Source: an uncultured bacterium
GTDB taxonomy: Bacteria > Bacteroidota > Bacteroidia > Sphingobacteriales > Sphingobacteriaceae
NCBI GenBank assembly: GCA_903838995.1
Contig: CAIMAP010000013.1
Location: 1 to 32,699, forward strand
Reading direction: 5' to 3'
DNA: 32,699 nt
Shown piece by piece: positions 1-6,677 of the stretch (the first letter of the stretch is position 1; every line of letters starts with the position of its first letter). Position numbers and translations under genes: made by a program. The notes under the pieces are model-generated. The model saw only the letters and a program-made list of their open reading frames with translations, ran no database searches and was not told the DNA's origin.

Positions 1-326
1 GTTATTTAGGTAAAGAATCATCTTTAGCTAAAATTAAAAATATTATGCTCGAATTAAATGCCTTAGGAGCACCAGTTACAAAAGTATTAGCACGTAAGGA
101 TTTCGATTATTTCAACTCAAAAAACGCTTTCGCAGAAGCTTTGAATATTCGCGAAAATCAAATTGCGGAGGGTTTATTTCGTGGATTGAGCTATAAGCTG
201 ATTGCCATAGAAAACAACATTTCCATCGATACTGTTCGTAAATATATTAAAAGCTTGTATCGTAAATTACAAATTCACAGTAAAGGCGAATTGTCCTTCA
301 AATACTTTCAAGACAAAAAGCATTAA
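1..326 (+). CDS. LuxR/NarL-type response regulator, C-terminal part (5' end outside window)
   Basis: The reading frame is open from base 3 through the stop at 324-326 and clearly begins upstream of the window; the ATG at 45 is internal, because the codons before it match the receiver-domain end (YLGKESS) of the neighbouring full-length copy. The visible part holds the receiver-to-HTH linker and a complete LuxR-type helix-turn-helix (IRENQIAEGLFRG ... ISIDTVRKYIKSLYRKLQI), a DNA-binding module of two-component response regulators. It faces the paralogue at 298-894 tail to tail, and the two genes overlap by 29 bp at their 3' ends. The first ~92 bases visible are identical to the paralogue, while the middle of the HTH region is diverged, which suggests recent duplication or gene conversion. 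Its partner kinase is not in view. Confidence 0.85.
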   Translation, partial: YLGKESSLAKIKNIMLELNALGAPVTKVLARKDFDYFNSKNAFAEALNIRENQIAEGLFRGLSYKLIAIENNISIDTVRKYIKSLYRKLQIHSKGELSFKYFQDKKH

Positions 327-600
327 TTTTTAATTTACGATACAAGCTTTTAATGTATTTACGAACAGTATCGATGGAAATGTTGTGTTCAAAAGCAATC
401 AGTTTATAGCTCAATCCACTTGCTAAACCCACTGCAATTTGCTTTTCGCGATTATTCAATGATACCAATAAAGTGTTTTTTAAATTGAAATAATCATAAT
501 CCTTACGCGCTAATACTTTTGTAACTGGTGCTCCTAAGGCATTTAATTCGAGCATAATATTTTTAATTTTAGCTAAAGATGATTCTTTACCTAAATAACT
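1..600. repeat. Long inverted repeat formed by tail-to-tail response regulator genes
   Basis: Bases 1-275 pair with 600-325 in a single ungapped register (position i matches the complement of position 600-i), leaving a 49-base unique spacer. The outer ~92 bases of the arms are identical, including silent positions; the section around 104-210 is diverged; identity rises again at 219-270 (one mismatch, at 245, over roughly 50 bases). The left arm probably continues beyond the window. The repeat is explained by a duplicated gene in inverted orientation. No transposase or terminal repeat of an insertion sequence is seen. Confidence 0.9.
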
Positions 601-894
601 GACTGCATCTTCTTTTATTAATGGAGAAACACTTTCGTTATCATTAATATCGCTCCACAAAATAATGGCAGCTGTAGGGTATAAAGAGTTAATGATTGGA
701 ATAAATTCGGCTCCAGATTTTTTGGGGGATTTAATGTCTAACAAAAAAATAGTTGGAATATATGAGAGTGTAGCAGATTCGAAACTTTCTCCGGAACTAA
801 AAACGGAAATGTTTTCAAATTCTGATTGTGCTTTTAAATATTGGCTAAAGCTTGACTGAATACTTAAATCATCTTCTATTAAAACTAAATTCAT
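298..894 (-). CDS. Response regulator, receiver domain plus LuxR-type HTH
   Basis: A 198-residue protein starting at an ATG. Residues 1-115 form a CheY-like receiver: acidic pocket E7/D8/D9, phospho-acceptor D53 in LLDIKSPKKSG, S81 at the usual Thr/Ser position, and conserved K103 (YLGKES). Residues 145-190 form a LuxR/FixJ-type helix-turn-helix (NNREKQIAVGLASG ... DTVRKYIKSLYRKL). By family knowledge it is a cytoplasmic transcription regulator phosphorylated by a sensor kinase; no kinase gene is visible. It lies tail to tail with a near-copy at the window edge, with overlapping 3' ends. The last residues (NAFCLESI) are read from the unique spacer of the inverted repeat and are not shared with the copy. 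A 20-nt imperfect palindrome at 931-950 lies just upstream and may be an operator. The target genes are unknown. Confidence 0.92.
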   Translation of the reverse strand: MNLVLIEDDLSIQSSFSQYLKAQSEFENISVFSSGESFESATLSYIPTIFLLDIKSPKKSGAEFIPIINSLYPTAAIILWSDINDNESVSPLIKEDAVSYLGKESSLAKIKNIMLELNALGAPVTKVLARKDYDYFNLKNTLLVSLNNREKQIAVGLASGLSYKLIAFEHNISIDTVRKYIKSLYRKLKINAFCLESI

Positions 895-930
895 AGCGCA
901 AATTAGGTATAAATATCAACCAAACTTGAA

Positions 931-950
931 AGGTACATGTTTATGCACCT
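931..950. promoter_or_regulatory. Imperfect 20-nt palindrome, candidate operator
   Basis: The sequence aggtacat-gttt-atgcacct has two 8-nt arms that pair with one mismatch. It sits in the 134-bp gap between the divergent response regulator (start at 894) and the gene at 1029, about 37-56 bases upstream of the regulator's ATG. Position and symmetry fit a binding site for a dimeric LuxR-type regulator, possibly autoregulation. This is inference only. Confidence 0.35.
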
Positions 951-1028
951 GCTATAATTGCTAAATATTAAAATAATCCATTTTAATCCATTCTTAATAT
1001 TTAATAGAAAAAAGGCTTAAATTGCTAT

Positions 1029-2204
1029 ATGCAAAATGATGGTATAAAAAAACTTGTAGAAACCAGATATGGAAAAAATATTGCATTCTCTAACGAGTGC
1101 GAAGAACTTTCCTTACATATCAAAAAATCTATTCAAGCAATCATTAGCCCACAGACACTCCGAAGATTACTAGGTTTTATTGAGGATGGTGTGCTTCCAT
1201 CTAAAAGAACACTGCATTATATCAGTATGTATTGTGGTTTTCAAAATTTTCAAGAACTAGAAAAAAATCTAAGTCATAAAAAGGAAGATATCTTAACAGA
1301 AAAAATTGATACAACTTTAATTAAACAATTTTATGATATAGAGCTTTCGGAAGATAATATTGATATAAATTACCAAAGAGCTTGCGGAAATATTGCTAAA
1401 ATTATTCTTAAAAACCCAAAATTATTTGAGGAATTAGCTGGCTATTTAAGTAAAAATCCTGTTAGTCAAATTTATTTTTTTGAACGTTATCCATTTATTT
1501 CTGGCTTATGTAATGGTTATCTAATTCACTTAAAAAAATATTTACAAGAGAAGAAAACTTCGGAAGCTAAATTATTTGCTAATTGCTTGTTCTTTTTAGG
1601 GGCCTATTTATCTAACAATCTTAAAGATCAAAAAAAATATTTAGATATTATCAATGCCATTCAAGATATAGATAAACTCCACCCTTTCCCTATTGCAAGA
1701 AAAATAATGTCTAATATTCTTTATGCTTCTCAAATTAAAGACACGGAAAGCATTAAACATTGGACAAAAAAAGCATTCGAGCAGGAGCGTAAATTTCAAA
1801 CAGATTGGAAATCAAGAAATATTTTTCCGTTCTACCACTATTTAATGGTTGATTGTTTTAATTTAATTGGTGATTATGATACTTCTTTGAAGTTCATAAA
1901 AATAGCTGAACTCGATTATAAAAGTTATAACGACGGTACTATAGAAATTGGTTATTACGAGAGCTTTGATTTAATGAAAGCTATTTGTTTTTATCATTTA
2001 GGAGAAAAAAATAATGCCAAGCGAATTTTAAATAGAACCGATAGCAGTGCTTTACAATTTACTTTTTACGAATACCATTTAATACATCGATTAAGGTTAG
2101 AAATAAAAATGTGCAGCAATACAAATAGTGTAAAAAAACAAAAACTCCAAAAAGCATTAGCCGATTTAATTATTAAAACGGGATTTACTCAACTTGCACT
2201 TTAA
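1029..2204 (+). CDS. Uncharacterised protein with Bacteroidota-type N-terminal putative DNA-binding domain and helical repeats
   Basis: A 391-residue protein without signal peptide or membrane segment, so probably cytoplasmic. Residues ~1-80 contain a pattern seen at the N-terminus of many uncharacterised Bacteroidota proteins: a helix (CEELSLHIKK), then ISPQTLRRLLGF, then PSKRTLHYISMYCGFQNFQEL. It looks like a helix-turn-helix or winged-helix fold, but I do not know an experimentally studied member. The rest is nearly all alpha-helical with TPR-like segments around residues 270-360 (for example FNLIGDYDTSLKFIKIAELD and ICFYHLGEKNNAKRIL). It is divergent from the response regulator and shares its 134-bp upstream gap. 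Composition is very AT-rich, like a weakly expressed gene. A regulatory role is inferred, not shown. Confidence 0.75.
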   Translation: MQNDGIKKLVETRYGKNIAFSNECEELSLHIKKSIQAIISPQTLRRLLGFIEDGVLPSKRTLHYISMYCGFQNFQELEKNLSHKKEDILTEKIDTTLIKQFYDIELSEDNIDINYQRACGNIAKIILKNPKLFEELAGYLSKNPVSQIYFFERYPFISGLCNGYLIHLKKYLQEKKTSEAKLFANCLFFLGAYLSNNLKDQKKYLDIINAIQDIDKLHPFPIARKIMSNILYASQIKDTESIKHWTKKAFEQERKFQTDWKSRNIFPFYHYLMVDCFNLIGDYDTSLKFIKIAELDYKSYNDGTIEIGYYESFDLMKAICFYHLGEKNNAKRILNRTDSSALQFTFYEYHLIHRLRLEIKMCSNTNSVKKQKLQKALADLIIKTGFTQLAL

Positions 2205-2232
2205 TTCATACCTATTTCCTGTTTAATTTCCT

Positions 2233-2240
2233 TATTTTTG
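2233..2240 (+). promoter_or_regulatory. Candidate Bacteroidota -7 box (TATTTTTG) for the S4 gene
   Basis: It matches the TAnnTTTG consensus of Bacteroidota sigma-ABfr promoters and lies only four bases upstream of the ATG at 2245. If used, the transcript would be leaderless or almost so. There is no clear -33 TTG at the usual distance, and such boxes arise easily in AT-rich DNA, so confidence is low. Confidence 0.3.
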
Positions 2241-2244
2241 AAAT

Positions 2245-2466
2245 ATGGAAAACTTCAATATTACTGGCGAATACATTCAACTCAATCAATTACTAAAAGT
2301 AATTGGCTGGGCAAATGATGGCGCAGAAGCCAATCAATTAATTGATGACGGTATGGTCAAAGTTAACGGTGAAGTTGAATACAGACGCAGAAATAAACTT
2401 TTACCTGGCTATAATGTAGCATTTAATGGAAAAAAAGTAGAGATTTTGCCTCCTGAATTAAAATAA
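2245..2466 (+). CDS. S4-domain RNA-binding protein, YbcJ-like
   Basis: A 73-residue protein that is essentially a single S4 RNA-binding domain: YIQLNQLLKVIGWANDGAEANQLIDDGMVKVNGEVEYRR-type layout with the conserved G..V.VNG turn and the basic RRRNKL patch. Small S4 proteins of the YbcJ/RlbA group bind structured RNA, probably rRNA or tRNA, but the target is not established. It is cytoplasmic. The gene stands 40 bp after the preceding gene and may have its own promoter (box at 2233-2240). Length is normal for the family. Confidence 0.88.
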   Translation: MENFNITGEYIQLNQLLKVIGWANDGAEANQLIDDGMVKVNGEVEYRRRNKLLPGYNVAFNGKKVEILPPELK

Positions 2467-2532
2467 TAGCCTAATTTTGGGTTTTTAATTTTTGGCAGCA
2501 AATTTGCTGTACTCGCACCTAAAACCCATTTT

Positions 2533-4278
2533 ATGAAAAAAATTGTACTCAGTTTATTTTTATCATTCGTAGTATTTAGCGTATTTAATTTATTAGCGCC
2601 AAATGCCATTTCTGAACCTTCTGGCGGACCTGCAGGAAATTCAGGCTCCCCATCAGATGCTACTACCTGCGCAGAGTCTTGCCATGGTGGAAGTGCAGTT
2701 ACACAAGCAGGTTTAATTACTTCTAATATTCCAACTGCTGGTTATACCCCAGGATCAACATATACCATAACCGCATCGGTTAGTGGATCTGGCAATAAAG
2801 GATTTCAAGTTTCACCCCAAAACACTTCGGGAACACTATTGGGCTCTTTGATTGCGGGTTCGGGATCAAAAATTGTTGGCATCAAATACATCACACATTC
2901 CTCATCAAAATCTTCTTCTACTGCAACCTGGACTTTCCAATGGATTGCACCGGCAGCAGGAACCGGAAGTGTAACTTTTTATGGTGCATTTGCAATAACT
3001 CAAAATACAACTAAGAAAAGTACATTAGTTGTAAACGAAGCGGTGGTAGTAGTTGCACCAGTTATAACCAGCTTTACTCCAACTAATGCTGCAAGTGGCA
3101 CTACAGTTACCATCACAGGCACAGGATTTACTGGTGCCACAGCTGTTAAATTTGGTGGTACTCCCGCAAGTTCTTTTAATGTTGTTAATGGTACTAGTAT
3201 TCATGCAGTCGTAGGCGCCGGTGCCTCAGGCGATATATCTGTAACCACTCCGGCAGGAACAGCAACTAAAGCTGGATTTGTTTTGGTAATACCCCCAACT
3301 ATAACGCAATTTACACCTATAGCTGCTAAAAGCGGAGAAACGGTTACTATATTAGGTACAAACTTTACGAATGCCAGCGCAGTAAGATTTGGTGGCGTTA
3401 ATGCTAGGGCATTTACCATTCAAAATGATAATTTAATTACTGCCTCTTTAGCAAATGGCGCAACTGGTGATATATCAGTTGTTACACCAAACGGAACTGC
3501 TTCCTTAGCTGGATTTACATTTTTGAAAACAATTAAAATCAAATCATTCTATCCCGATTCTGCAAAAACTAACGATACCATTACCATTATAGGCGAAAAC
3601 TTTTCAGAGGTTTTAGATGTAACTTTTGGTAGCACAGCCGCATCTAGTTTTACCATCTTAAATGATACAATGATATTGGCTGCTGTTGGTGCTGGATCTA
3701 CTGGAGATGTAGGCTTGTCAGACAAATCAGGTACGGTAAGTGCCCCAGGATTTGTATACCTAGCGGTACCAAGAATTGGATCTTTTAGTCCAACAACAGC
3801 TAAAAGAGATGAAGTGGTTACCATTTATGGTAATGAATTATTAGATGTGAGCAATGTGTTGTTTGGTGGTCAAGCTGCAAATAGCTTTACTGTAATTTCA
3901 AATACTCAAATTGAAGCGCATGTTGGTAATGGCAACAGTGGTAATGTAACCGTTGTCGCACCAAATGGTTCGGATTCAAAACCAGGATTTATTTTTGGAA
4001 CAAGTATTGGAATTAATCAGCAGGGCAATACAAATGGTTTATTAAAGGCCTACCCTAACCCTGCTAACAATAATATTCAAATTCAAATTCCAATTTCTTT
4101 AACGAATAGTAAAATTGCGATCTACAATTTATTAGGGGAAGAAATTTTTAGCCATGAAATTGCAGCACAAACAAATGCTATTTTCATTGCGATAAATGAC
4201 TGGAAAGCGGGAAGCTATATTATCAGATGGAATGATCAAAGTACTACACTAAGTAGTTCATTCCTTAAATCAAATTAA
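2533..4278 (+). CDS. Secreted surface protein: choice-of-anchor V domain, four IPT/TIG repeats, T9SS sorting domain
   Basis: A 581-residue protein with a signal peptide (residues 1-27). Residues ~29-173 match the paralogue at 5418 and resemble the choice-of-anchor V (Reelin-like) group: GGPAGNSGSP, then C46-AES-C50-H51, then GFQVSPQ, GSLIAGSGSKI and APAAGTG. Four IPT/TIG immunoglobulin-like repeats follow at about 177-253, 256-331, 336-411 and 414-488, each opening with a variant of I.SFTP..A..G..VTI.G..F and ending in a GF hydrophobic strand. The C-terminus (~504-580, AYPNP ... GSYIIRW) is a T9SS type A sorting domain, so the protein should be exported across the outer membrane and attached to or released from the surface. 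The CX3CH motif is one residue longer than the standard haem c site. Its ligand is unknown. It faces the exosortase operon and ends at a bidirectional terminator. Confidence 0.88.
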   Translation: MKKIVLSLFLSFVVFSVFNLLAPNAISEPSGGPAGNSGSPSDATTCAESCHGGSAVTQAGLITSNIPTAGYTPGSTYTITASVSGSGNKGFQVSPQNTSGTLLGSLIAGSGSKIVGIKYITHSSSKSSSTATWTFQWIAPAAGTGSVTFYGAFAITQNTTKKSTLVVNEAVVVVAPVITSFTPTNAASGTTVTITGTGFTGATAVKFGGTPASSFNVVNGTSIHAVVGAGASGDISVTTPAGTATKAGFVLVIPPTITQFTPIAAKSGETVTILGTNFTNASAVRFGGVNARAFTIQNDNLITASLANGATGDISVVTPNGTASLAGFTFLKTIKIKSFYPDSAKTNDTITIIGENFSEVLDVTFGSTAASSFTILNDTMILAAVGAGSTGDVGLSDKSGTVSAPGFVYLAVPRIGSFSPTTAKRDEVVTIYGNELLDVSNVLFGGQAANSFTVISNTQIEAHVGNGNSGNVTVVAPNGSDSKPGFIFGTSIGINQQGNTNGLLKAYPNPANNNIQIQIPISLTNSKIAIYNLLGEEIFSHEIAAQTNAIFIAINDWKAGSYIIRWNDQSTTLSSSFLKSN

Positions 4279-4296
4279 TAATAGAATTGTAAAATT

Positions 4297-4333
4297 AAAA
4301 AAGAGGAATAGGTTATACTTATTCCTCTTTTTT
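4297..4333. terminator. Bidirectional intrinsic terminator
   Basis: Perfect 14-bp stem (4297-4310 with 4320-4333: aaaaaagaggaata / tattcctctttttt) around a 9-nt loop, with T-runs on the 3' side in both directions. It terminates the surface-protein gene from the left and the exosortase operon from the right. The minus-strand stop codon (4319-4321) and the last codons (KKEE) of the small membrane protein are encoded inside it. Confidence 0.88.
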
Positions 4334-4711
4334 TTCTTCCAATAAAAATTTATGTAATAGCCCCATCGATACATAAAGTGTGGGTGCAATTAAAAACTCA
4401 TTAATTTCAAATAATACCACCCTGATATTTAAAGGCAGCGGATGAACGATCCAATCAAATGCTCCAAAGCTAATGATGATAGAGATTCCAGAGATATGTA
4501 CAATATGCCAAATAGTTTGCATCCAGGCTATTTTTTCTAAATTCAATTGCCTTAAACCAATTAAATAAACCGTAATCAACATCGTAAATTTAATCAGGTG
4601 TCTTATTTTACGAGGAATTAATTCGAAGTTTGGTGATTCAAAAAAGAAAATATAATATGCAGAATACAGTAAAAACAATACCGTTAAACCAATCCAAAAT
4701 TTCCTAGGCAT
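4319..4711 (-). CDS. Small polytopic membrane protein partnered with the exosortase
   Basis: The ATG at 4711 gives 130 residues and overlaps the exosortase stop by 8 bp (ATG...TAG), so translation is probably coupled; a longer frame to 4771 runs deep into the exosortase gene and lacks support. Hydrophobic segments suggest about four membrane helices (near residues 5-22, 40-54, 66-84 and 105-120), with a charged tail EEKKEE. Bacteroidota exosortases such as XrtF and XrtX types are known to sit beside a small uncharacterised membrane protein of about this size; this gene fits by size, topology and position, but I cannot assign the precise family. A role as exosortase accessory or stabiliser is inference. 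The 3' end is embedded in a bidirectional terminator. Confidence 0.8.
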   Translation of the reverse strand: MPRKFWIGLTVLFLLYSAYYIFFFESPNFELIPRKIRHLIKFTMLITVYLIGLRQLNLEKIAWMQTIWHIVHISGISIIISFGAFDWIVHPLPLNIRVVLFEINEFLIAPTLYVSMGLLHKFLLEEKKEE

Positions 4712-5300
4712 GTTGATTAATTTTTTGATTGATTTGTGTAAAACGAACCCATAAGAAAAATACAATTCCATATACCATTACCTTAAATAAATAATGGTGG
4801 GCAAAAAATAAAACTTTAGGATTAAAGTAGGCAAACATGGCTAGCCCCGTGCATCTTAATATGTTCACCAAAACAATTAATATTAAACCTAAAAATCCAT
4901 ACCTAATTTTAAGCCATAAAGATGCTGGATAAGCAATAAGGAAACCAATAAATAAAATAAATAAGCTTAGTCCATTGCAACCATCTGCAATACCAATTAA
5001 TTTCATTCCATCGGCAAAAATGGTTGTTTTTAAATAATCGAATTCTAGGGCTTCTACTTTTTCTCTTTGCAATACTTCTTTCACCACTATAGAATGCCCA
5101 GGCATCAATTTCTTAACACACCATGCAGTTGCATTGCCGGTAAACATGGAAAGTGGTTTATCGATAATACGAGTAGGTGCTAAAAAACCTAAGTAAACAA
5201 CCTGCCAAACTATTAATAAAACGAGTGCTTTAGTTGCAAAAGTTTTTACCGGTTTAGGGATCTCATTGATTGCTTTTAATGCTTTGTGTAAGTAATTCAT
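4704..5300 (-). CDS. Exosortase/archaeosortase-family transpeptidase
   Basis: A polytopic membrane protein of 198 residues from the ATG at 5300 (an upstream TTG two codons earlier is less likely). It shows the exosortase catalytic triad: Cys108 in ADGCNGLSLF, Arg149 in NILRCTG, and His168/His169 in FFAHHYLFK. Hydrophobic segments surround these motifs (near 24-41, 108-125, 135-150, 152-160 and 172-186). Exosortases cleave C-terminal sorting signals of exported proteins and are proposed to transfer them to a surface carrier. No classic PEP-CTERM-like tail (motif, transmembrane segment, basic end) is seen in this window; both flanking secreted proteins carry T9SS domains instead. It is the first gene of a two-gene minus-strand operon. 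The family is firm; the subtype and substrate are unknown. Confidence 0.9.
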   Translation of the reverse strand: MNYLHKALKAINEIPKPVKTFATKALVLLIVWQVVYLGFLAPTRIIDKPLSMFTGNATAWCVKKLMPGHSIVVKEVLQREKVEALEFDYLKTTIFADGMKLIGIADGCNGLSLFILFIGFLIAYPASLWLKIRYGFLGLILIVLVNILRCTGLAMFAYFNPKVLFFAHHYLFKVMVYGIVFFLWVRFTQINQKINQHA

Positions 5301-5417
5301 GTCCAAAATTAAACATACAATATTAAGAAATTAATTTAAATCTTATGTTTTTTGGTATTTGTCTATATTATTTTTTTTTGATCAATTTATTGCCTAGTTT
5401 GAAAAAAAAATAATTAG

Positions 5418-6200
5418 ATGAAAAAAATAGTAATCCTATCTTGCTTAACAATAGTAATTTCTGTTACTATTAGTTTATTTTCGAATATTGCGAGTTCTAA
5501 CCCTTCTGGAGGTCCAGCAGGCAACACGGGCTCCCCTGCAGATAAACAAACTTGTGCGCATTCGGGCTGTCATTCGGGTTCTGCATCAACTGTTTCAACT
5601 GGAATTTTATCGAGCTCTGTGCCAACCGAGGGATATAAACCAGGTGCTACTTATAATGTAATGGTTTCTCAAACTGGAACAGGTAGAAAAGGATTTCAAG
5701 TTTCTCCTCAAACAACTGCAGGTTTATTACGGGGTTCTTTAATTGCGGGTTCTGGTAGTAAAATAGTAAGTACAAAATATATAACACATAATGCATCTAA
5801 CTCTAGCAATCCATGTACTTGGAATTTTAAATGGGTAGCTCCTGCTGCTGGAACTGGCGATGTAACTTTTTACGGAGTTGTCGTTTTAGGCACTACTTCA
5901 ACCAAAAAAACCACTTTATTAGTTCATGAAGCAAGCACGGTACAAGGTGTAAGCAACGAGGCTAATGCCAAAATAAGCCTATATCCTAATCCTGCCATAG
6001 ATCAAATTCAAATTAAATTAGCAGATCATTTAACAACTGGTAAAGCGATGATATTTGATGAAAATGGGGAACTTATTCAAACTGAAAATTTCGATTCGAA
6101 TGAATTCAGTATGGATGTACAATCTATTCCTGCGGGGAACTATTACCTAAGGGTTACGGATGGTCAACACCAATACTTTAATCATTTTGTGAAAAAATAA
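5418..6200 (+). CDS. Secreted surface protein: choice-of-anchor V domain plus T9SS sorting domain
   Basis: A 260-residue protein that is a shorter paralogue of the one at 2533, lacking the IPT/TIG repeats. It has a signal peptide (residues ~1-27), then GGPAGNTGSP and C46-AHSG-C51-H52, a CX4CH spacing different from the CX3CH of its paralogue. The body keeps GFQVSPQ, GSLIAGSGSKI, KYITHN, and APAAGTGDVTFYG. The C-terminal 75 residues (LYPNPAIDQIQI ... AGNYYLRV) are a T9SS type A sorting domain. It is divergent from the exosortase gene across a 117-bp AT-rich gap and ends at a strong terminator. Function is unknown; the domain is described as occurring with several alternative anchors, which makes the adjacent exosortase noteworthy. 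Confidence 0.88.
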   Translation: MKKIVILSCLTIVISVTISLFSNIASSNPSGGPAGNTGSPADKQTCAHSGCHSGSASTVSTGILSSSVPTEGYKPGATYNVMVSQTGTGRKGFQVSPQTTAGLLRGSLIAGSGSKIVSTKYITHNASNSSNPCTWNFKWVAPAAGTGDVTFYGVVVLGTTSTKKTTLLVHEASTVQGVSNEANAKISLYPNPAIDQIQIKLADHLTTGKAMIFDENGELIQTENFDSNEFSMDVQSIPAGNYYLRVTDGQHQYFNHFVKK

Positions 6201-6215
6201 TTAAATTTTAATTAT

Positions 6216-6251
6216 AAAAAAAAAGACCAATTTAACGATTGGTCTTTTTTT
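6216..6251. terminator. Bidirectional intrinsic terminator
   Basis: The stem aaagaccaat / attggtcttt, extended by A-run and T-run to about 14-16 bp, encloses the 6-nt loop ttaacg. T-runs follow on both strands. It lies between the convergent surface-protein gene and the valS-to-EVE operon. Confidence 0.9.
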
Positions 6252-6260
6252 ATGGAAATT

Positions 6261-6668
6261 TTATTCTTCCGAAAGCGCCAGGATCCGATCAAATTCGGCT
6301 GCTTTTAAGGGCATCACAGACAATCTGCCTTGTCTGATTAAGCCAATGTCTTTTAATTGCTTATCGGCTTTAATTTGCGCTAATCCAATCGATTTTTTAA
6401 GCGTCTTATAAGGTTTCAAATCTACTACCACCCAGTTGGCATCGTCGGTAGTTGGATCTTGATAAAATTCTTTTTGTACAATGGCAATTCCAACTACACA
6501 TTTTCCTTCATTGCTATGGTAAAACAAAACCATATCGCCTTTTTTCATTTCGCGTAAATTATTACGCGCTTGGTAATTGCGCACGCCATCCCAAAAAGTT
6601 TTTTTGTCTTTTAAGAATTGTTCCCATGCATATTTATGCGGTTCTGATTTAACTAACCAATAATTCAT
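6261..6668 (-). CDS. EVE-domain protein (THYN1-like)
   Basis: A 135-residue protein that is a single EVE domain: MNYWLVKSEPHKYAWE at the start, W26DGVRNYQARNNLR, the turn MKKGDMVLFYHS, and a closing RQGRLSVMPL. EVE domains are PUA-like folds that bind modified bases in DNA or RNA; the substrate of this stand-alone bacterial group is not established. It is cytoplasmic. It is the last gene of the valS-HsdR_N-holA-EVE operon, 9 bp behind holA, and is followed directly by a terminator. Length is typical. Confidence 0.93.
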   Translation of the reverse strand: MNYWLVKSEPHKYAWEQFLKDKKTFWDGVRNYQARNNLREMKKGDMVLFYHSNEGKCVVGIAIVQKEFYQDPTTDDANWVVVDLKPYKTLKKSIGLAQIKADKQLKDIGLIRQGRLSVMPLKAAEFDRILALSEE

Positions 6669-6677
6669 GTCGTGTTT

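Noticed and set aside
1-600. Inverted repeat as ends of an insertion sequence or an invertible promoter switch
   Set aside because: The arms are coding sequence of two paralogous response regulators in a single ungapped register. No transposase, invertase gene or promoter lies in the 49-bp spacer.
3060-4000. CRISPR-like or satellite DNA repeats
   Set aside because: The periodicity of about 235-240 bases reflects four diverged IPT/TIG protein repeats, not near-identical DNA repeats with spacers.
4712-4771. Upstream extension of the exosortase-associated membrane protein to 4771
   Set aside because: The extension lies wholly inside the exosortase gene, adds a non-hydrophobic stretch, and the ATG at 4711 with an 8-bp overlap is a normal coupled start.
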